A stretch of 64,000 nt of DNA from Melieria omissa. Lineage: Eukaryota; Arthropoda; Insecta; Diptera; Ulidiidae. Shown here one piece after another: positions 55,001-61,000 of this stretch; the stretch's first letter is position 1; each line of letters begins with the position of its first letter. The stretch spans positions 150,713,920-150,777,919 of the forward strand of contig OZ020267.1 of the NCBI GenBank assembly GCA_963971225.1, written 5' to 3'. The notes beneath the pieces were generated by a model that was not told the DNA's origin, ran no database searches, and was given only the letters and a program-made list of their open reading frames with translations. A program made the translations under genes and the position numbers.

Positions 55001-58000
55001 TTGCGCCCCAGGCTTTACGGGCGATCCATTCACTGCGTGTACAGTGGAGCCAATACAGCAACTCGACGTTATTACGCCTTGTGAACCAAATCCTTGCGGC
55101 GCTAATGCAGAATGTCGTCAAGTAAACAATGCCGGCTCGTGTCAATGTTTGCCAGAATACTTTGGAAACCCGTACGAAGGCTGTCGGCCCGAATGCGTAC
55201 AGAACTCCGACTGCCCATCTGACAAATCGTGCCAAAACCAAAAATGTCGCGATCCATGTCCCGGTGTTTGTGCATCAAACGCCATTTGTAGAACGATAAA
55301 TCATTTGCCCACGTGCAGCTGTTTGGACGGTTACGAGGGTGATCCTTATCGGTATTGTCAAATACCGGAAAAGCGTAAGTTTCATTCGAAACTGTGTGCA
55401 CTGCCTTAGCTTACACATGATACCTTTTAGCGATAATGAAGGAATATGTGAACCCGTGCCAACCGTCGCCATGTGGGCCCAACTCACAATGTCGTGAAGT
55501 AAACGAACAAGCCGTCTGCTCTTGTCTGCCGGATTACATAGGCACCCCACCAGCCTGCCGTCCTGAATGCACCACCAGCGCCGAATGTGCGTACGACAAG
55601 GCGTGCATAAATCAAAAGTGCAAAGATCCTTGTCCAGGCACCTGCGGTACGAATGCCGAATGCCGTGTACGCAACCACTCGCCCATCTGCACTTGTCAAA
55701 ATGGCTATACCGGAAACGCCTTTACCCGCTGTTATCCTATACCACGTAAGACGCGCACCAGTACGCCGTTTGGTCGCCCTACCTAATGTTTTCCTCTTTC
55801 TGCGCAATAGCCCCTCCACCGCCACAACCCGAACGTGATGTCTATCGCAATCCGTGTGTGCCTTCACCTTGTGGACAGTTCGCCGAATGCCGCGACCTAA
55901 ACGGCAGCCCATCTTGCTCGTGCCTGCCAACCTACATTGGCTCTCCGCCAAATTGTCGCCCCGAGTGCACCGTCAATTCTGACTGTCCAAGCACTCAAGC
56001 TTGCATAAACCAGAAATGTCGCGATCCATGTCCGGGCGCTTGTGGTCTCAATGCCGTTTGCCATGTCATCAATCATACACCGATCTGTGAGTGTGGGCCT
56101 GGTCTGACTGGAGATCCATTTACCTCCTGCCAACAGCCCCCACCACCACCCCTCAAGTCTGAACAAGACCCCTGCCACCCATCGCCCTGCGGACCGAACA
56201 CTGTGTGCCACGACGGACGCTGCGAATGCATTGCTGACTACCAAGGCAATCCGTTAACCGGCTGTCGCCCAGAGTGTGTTCTCAACACCGACTGTCCCTC
56301 GAATAAGGCTTGCGTTCGCAACAAATGCATCGATCCCTGTCCTGGCACCTGCGCAGCAAATGCCATATGCGAAGTGCATAACCACGTGCCCATGTGCCAC
56401 TGTCCGGACGGTATGACAGGCAACGCTTTCGTGCTATGCCAGCCGCAGCCTCCGCCAATAGTGTCCAACCCTTGCCAACCTTCCCCGTGTGGCCCCAACT
56501 CGCAATGCCGCGTGGTGAACCAGCAAGCAGTGTGCTCGTGCCTGCCTGAATTTATAGGTGCACCGCCATCGTGCCGACCCGAATGTGTAAGCAACTCCGA
56601 GTGTGCACTTGATCGGGCTTGTTTGCAACAAAAATGCCGCGATCCATGTCCGGGCGTCTGTGGCTCTAATGCCGAGTGCAACGTAATTAACCACAGCCCA
56701 ATATGTCGCTGCGCCAACTCATACACAGGAAATCCTTTCGTCGCCTGCCAACCAATTCGAAGTATATTTCTCATGGGTTCAGCTCCCAGCAGTTTTTTAA
56801 TAGACTTAAATTATCTTTTAGTTGTGCCCCTACTGGACGCCACTCCCAAAGATCCTTGCCGCCCATCGCCTTGCGGGCCCAACGCTGAATGTCGAGCCGT
56901 CGGCGATAGTCCATCTTGTTCCTGTGTTAAGGACTTTATCGGAACACCGCCCAACTGTCGACCGGAGTGTGTTACCAACTCTGACTGTGCCCTTTCTAAA
57001 GCCTGCATTCACCAGAAATGCCAAGATCCCTGCCCCGGTGTGTGCGGAACAAACGCTGACTGCCACGTCATCAATCACTCACCGCTATGCGTATGTGCCA
57101 CCGGCTATACTGGCGACCCGTTCAGCTACTGTGATGTCGTACGCGATATACCCCAAGAACCTCTGAACCCGTGTCAGCCCGACCCCTGCGGCACTAATGC
57201 GCAATGCATCGAACGCAACAGTGCTGGTGCTTGCCAGTGTTTGCCCGAATTCATGGGCAATCCGTACGAAGGCTGCCGGCCAGAATGCGTAGTCAATTCA
57301 GACTGTCCCTCGAACAAGGCTTGCGTCCAAAACAAATGCAAGGACCCATGTCCTGGCACTTGTGGACAAAATGCCAACTGTTATGTGCGAAATCACTTGC
57401 CAGCCTGTAACTGTCTTAACGGCTTCACAGGGGACCCCTACACCTTCTGCAGTGTTATAACAGAACGTAAGCATCCTGCTAGTTTTCTCAAAAACCCCAC
57501 ACCAATTAACGTGACTTGTCCTTACCTTACAGCCAAATTAGATGTTACCAATCCCTGTCAGCCGTCGCCGTGCGGCCCGAACTCACAATGTAGAGAGGTC
57601 AATCAGCAAGCGGTTTGCACTTGTTTGCCCACATATATCGGCAGTCCGCCTGACTGTCGCCCCGAGTGCACCATATCCAGCGAGTGTCCATTTGACAAAG
57701 CGTGTGTCAATCATAAATGTGTCGATCCGTGTCCGGGTGTTTGCGGCGTTAATGCTGAGTGTCGCGTGCGTAATCACAGCCCACTGTGTACATGTCGCTC
57801 CGGTTTTACAGGCGACGCTTTCACGAGATGCCACCCCATACCTCGTAAGATATCCAACAACGACCTAAGTTTACTTAGATCCCCCATCATCGTAATCTCA
57901 TCCTATTTGCCAGCGCCCCCACCTCCGCCGATCCGAGAGGAATATCGCGATCCGTGTGTGCCATCCCCATGCGGCGCCAATGCCATCTGTCGCAACGTTA

Positions 58001-61000
58001 ACAATCAAGCGTCCTGCTCTTGCCTTCCCGGCTACCAAGGAGCTCCACCAAGCTGTCGACCAGAGTGCGTCGTCAATACGGATTGTCCTGCGCACTTGGC
58101 GTGCATGAACGAGAAATGTCGCGACCCTTGCCCTGGCTCCTGCGGCATATCGGCATTATGCAGCGTCATCAATCACACTCCGACCTGTACCTGCCCACCA
58201 GATTTCACCGGCAATCCATTTACCAGTTGCGTGCCCAAACCACCCGAACCCCAATGTAGGTTTATCGCTGAACTGCGCCAAATGCAGCAAATGGTTACAT
58301 TTAATTGAATATATTTCTAGTACCACTCAAAGATCCCTGTTCCCCATCACCCTGTGCGGCGAATGCCGTTTGCAATAACGGCGAATGCGCATGCTTGCCC
58401 GAATTCCACGGAAACGCCTACTTCGAATGCCGGCCCGAATGTGTGCTGAACAACGATTGTGCGCGCGACAGAGCCTGTATACGTAACAAATGCGTCGATC
58501 CCTGTCCCGGCGTTTGTGGCGTCGGTGCCATTTGCGATGTGAACAACCACACGCCAATGTGTCGCTGCCCAGAAGGCATGACCGGAAATGCATTTGTGCA
58601 ATGCTCCATAATGCAGAGTATGTTGATTAGTTGTGAGCTCACTTCACTTGTGGATTTTAACCCTTTTTCGAATTGCGCTATAATAGCTCCAGCGGTTATC
58701 GTGAATCCCTGCCAGCCGTCACCCTGCGGGCCCAATTCCCAGTGTCATGAGATCAATCAGCAAGCTGTGTGTGCTTGTCTGCCCGCGTACTTAGGCTCGC
58801 CACCAAACTGCCGACCTGAGTGCACCATCAACTCAGACTGTGCGCCGCATTTGGCCTGTGTCAATCAGAAATGCCGCGACCCGTGTCCCGGAACCTGTGG
58901 CGTACGTGCGCTATGCTCCGTCATCAACCATGCACCGCATTGCAGGTGCCCCGACGGATATACCGGAAATGCGTATAGTTTGTGCCAACTGTTGCCTGAA
59001 CCAGCGAAACAGCAAGAGCCAGTGAATCCCTGTGTGCCGTCGCCTTGCGGACCCAACGCAGAGTGCACCGACAGATTCGGCTCACCTTCCTGTGCTTGCC
59101 TGCCAGACTACGTCGGCTCACCACCCAATTGCCGGCCGGAATGTGTGTCGTCCTCAGAGTGCGCCAGCAATCTGGCCTGTATAAATATGAAATGCCGCGA
59201 CCCATGTCCCGGCGTCTGTGGCATATCTGCCACTTGCCACGTGGTCAGTCACACGCCTTCCTGCGTGTGCATACCGGGCTATGTGGGCGATCCGTTCTCA
59301 CAATGCTATCCAGAGCCGATAGTGGAGCGCGAACAGATCAACCCGTGCGTACCCAGCCCGTGCGGCAGCAATGCCATCTGCACACAGCAAAACAATGCTG
59401 GCGCATGCAAATGCCTACCCGAGTACTTTGGCAACCCGTACGAAGGCTGTCGACCCGAGTGCGTCATAAACTCCGACTGTCCATCGAATAGAGCGTGTCA
59501 GAACCAGAAGTGCCGCGATCCCTGCCCCGGAGTGTGTGGTCAGAATGCGCAATGCGACGTCGTAAACCATGCGCCCACATGCAGCTGCTTCACTGGCTAC
59601 ACAGGCGATCCATACAGCTACTGCAACGTCCTTAAAGAACGTAAGGATAACTCAACTTTTGCATATGCACACGTACCGTATGCAACACAATCGGAGCTGT
59701 GGCAATGCATCAAAGCAGCTGAAGCTCGTGAGGAGGGAAACTTGCACACGATGTGTGCATGTTATTACTCCGACCGCCTTTGGCTGCTTCATGTACCCGC
59801 CCAGTTCCTCACGAGTAGTACTGCACCGCTTACATTTTGCACTTTTTTCTTTATTTTTCATTCAATACTCGCACAAATTGAAATACAGCAATCAGAGAAT
59901 ACGTAAACCCCTGCGTGCCGTCTCCGTGTGGTCCCAATTCGCAGTGTCGCGAAGTTAGTGAACAGGCTGTTTGCTCATGTCTACCAGATTTCATAGGAAG
60001 TCCCCCCGCGTGCCGTCCCGAATGCACCACGAACTCGGAGTGTCCCTCGGATAAGGCATGCATCAACAAGAAATGTCAAGATCCTTGTCCAGGCACCTGT
60101 GGCACGAACGCCGAATGCCGCGTGCACTCGCACAGTCCATTGTGTTCGTGCCGCCCGGGATATACCGGCGACGCTTTTGTACGCTGTTACCCCATACCAC
60201 CACCGCCACCACCAGCTCGTGAGCCCTACCGCGATCCGTGCATTCCTTCACCCTGCGGACAGTTCGCCGTATGTCGTGTATCTCACGATCAGCCAACGTG
60301 TTCTTGCCTGCCCGCTTACATTGGTGCCCCACCCAACTGCCGACCCGAGTGTGTGCTAAACTCCGACTGCCCCAGCAACAAGGCTTGCATTAACGAAAAG
60401 TGTCGCGATCCCTGCCCTGGCTCCTGCGGACTGAATGCGCTTTGCAGCGTGATCACTCACACGCCAATGTGTACTTGTCCTACTGGCTATACGGGTGATC
60501 CGTTCAGCAGTTGCCAGCCGCTACCACCATCACCACCACCACGTAATATTTTCTTAAACTTTATTTTTCCGCGTCCACTCACTAACTTCGTCACGTGTGT
60601 TTCACATAGCCTCCCCTGTCGCAGATGACCCTTGCGTGCCTTCGCCATGTGGCGCTAATGCTCAGTGCGATAATGGTGTGTGCACCTGCATTGCTGAGTA
60701 CCACGGCAACGCTTACCAGGCATGTCGTCCTGAATGCATTTTGAATACGGAATGTTCCCGCGATAAAGCGTGCATCAACCAGAAATGCCAAGATCCATGC
60801 CCTGGCACGTGTGCCTCAAACGCCATTTGTGAGGTGCACAACCATGTGCCGATGTGCCATTGTCAAGACGGCTTCGAGGGTAATGCGTTCGTACAATGCC
60901 AACCGATACCAAGTAAATGACACGTTGTATAGCTTTAACTGCCAGCGCTTAAACATTTCCACTCTTTTGTCTAGTCAAACCCACAGTAGTTACCAATCCC

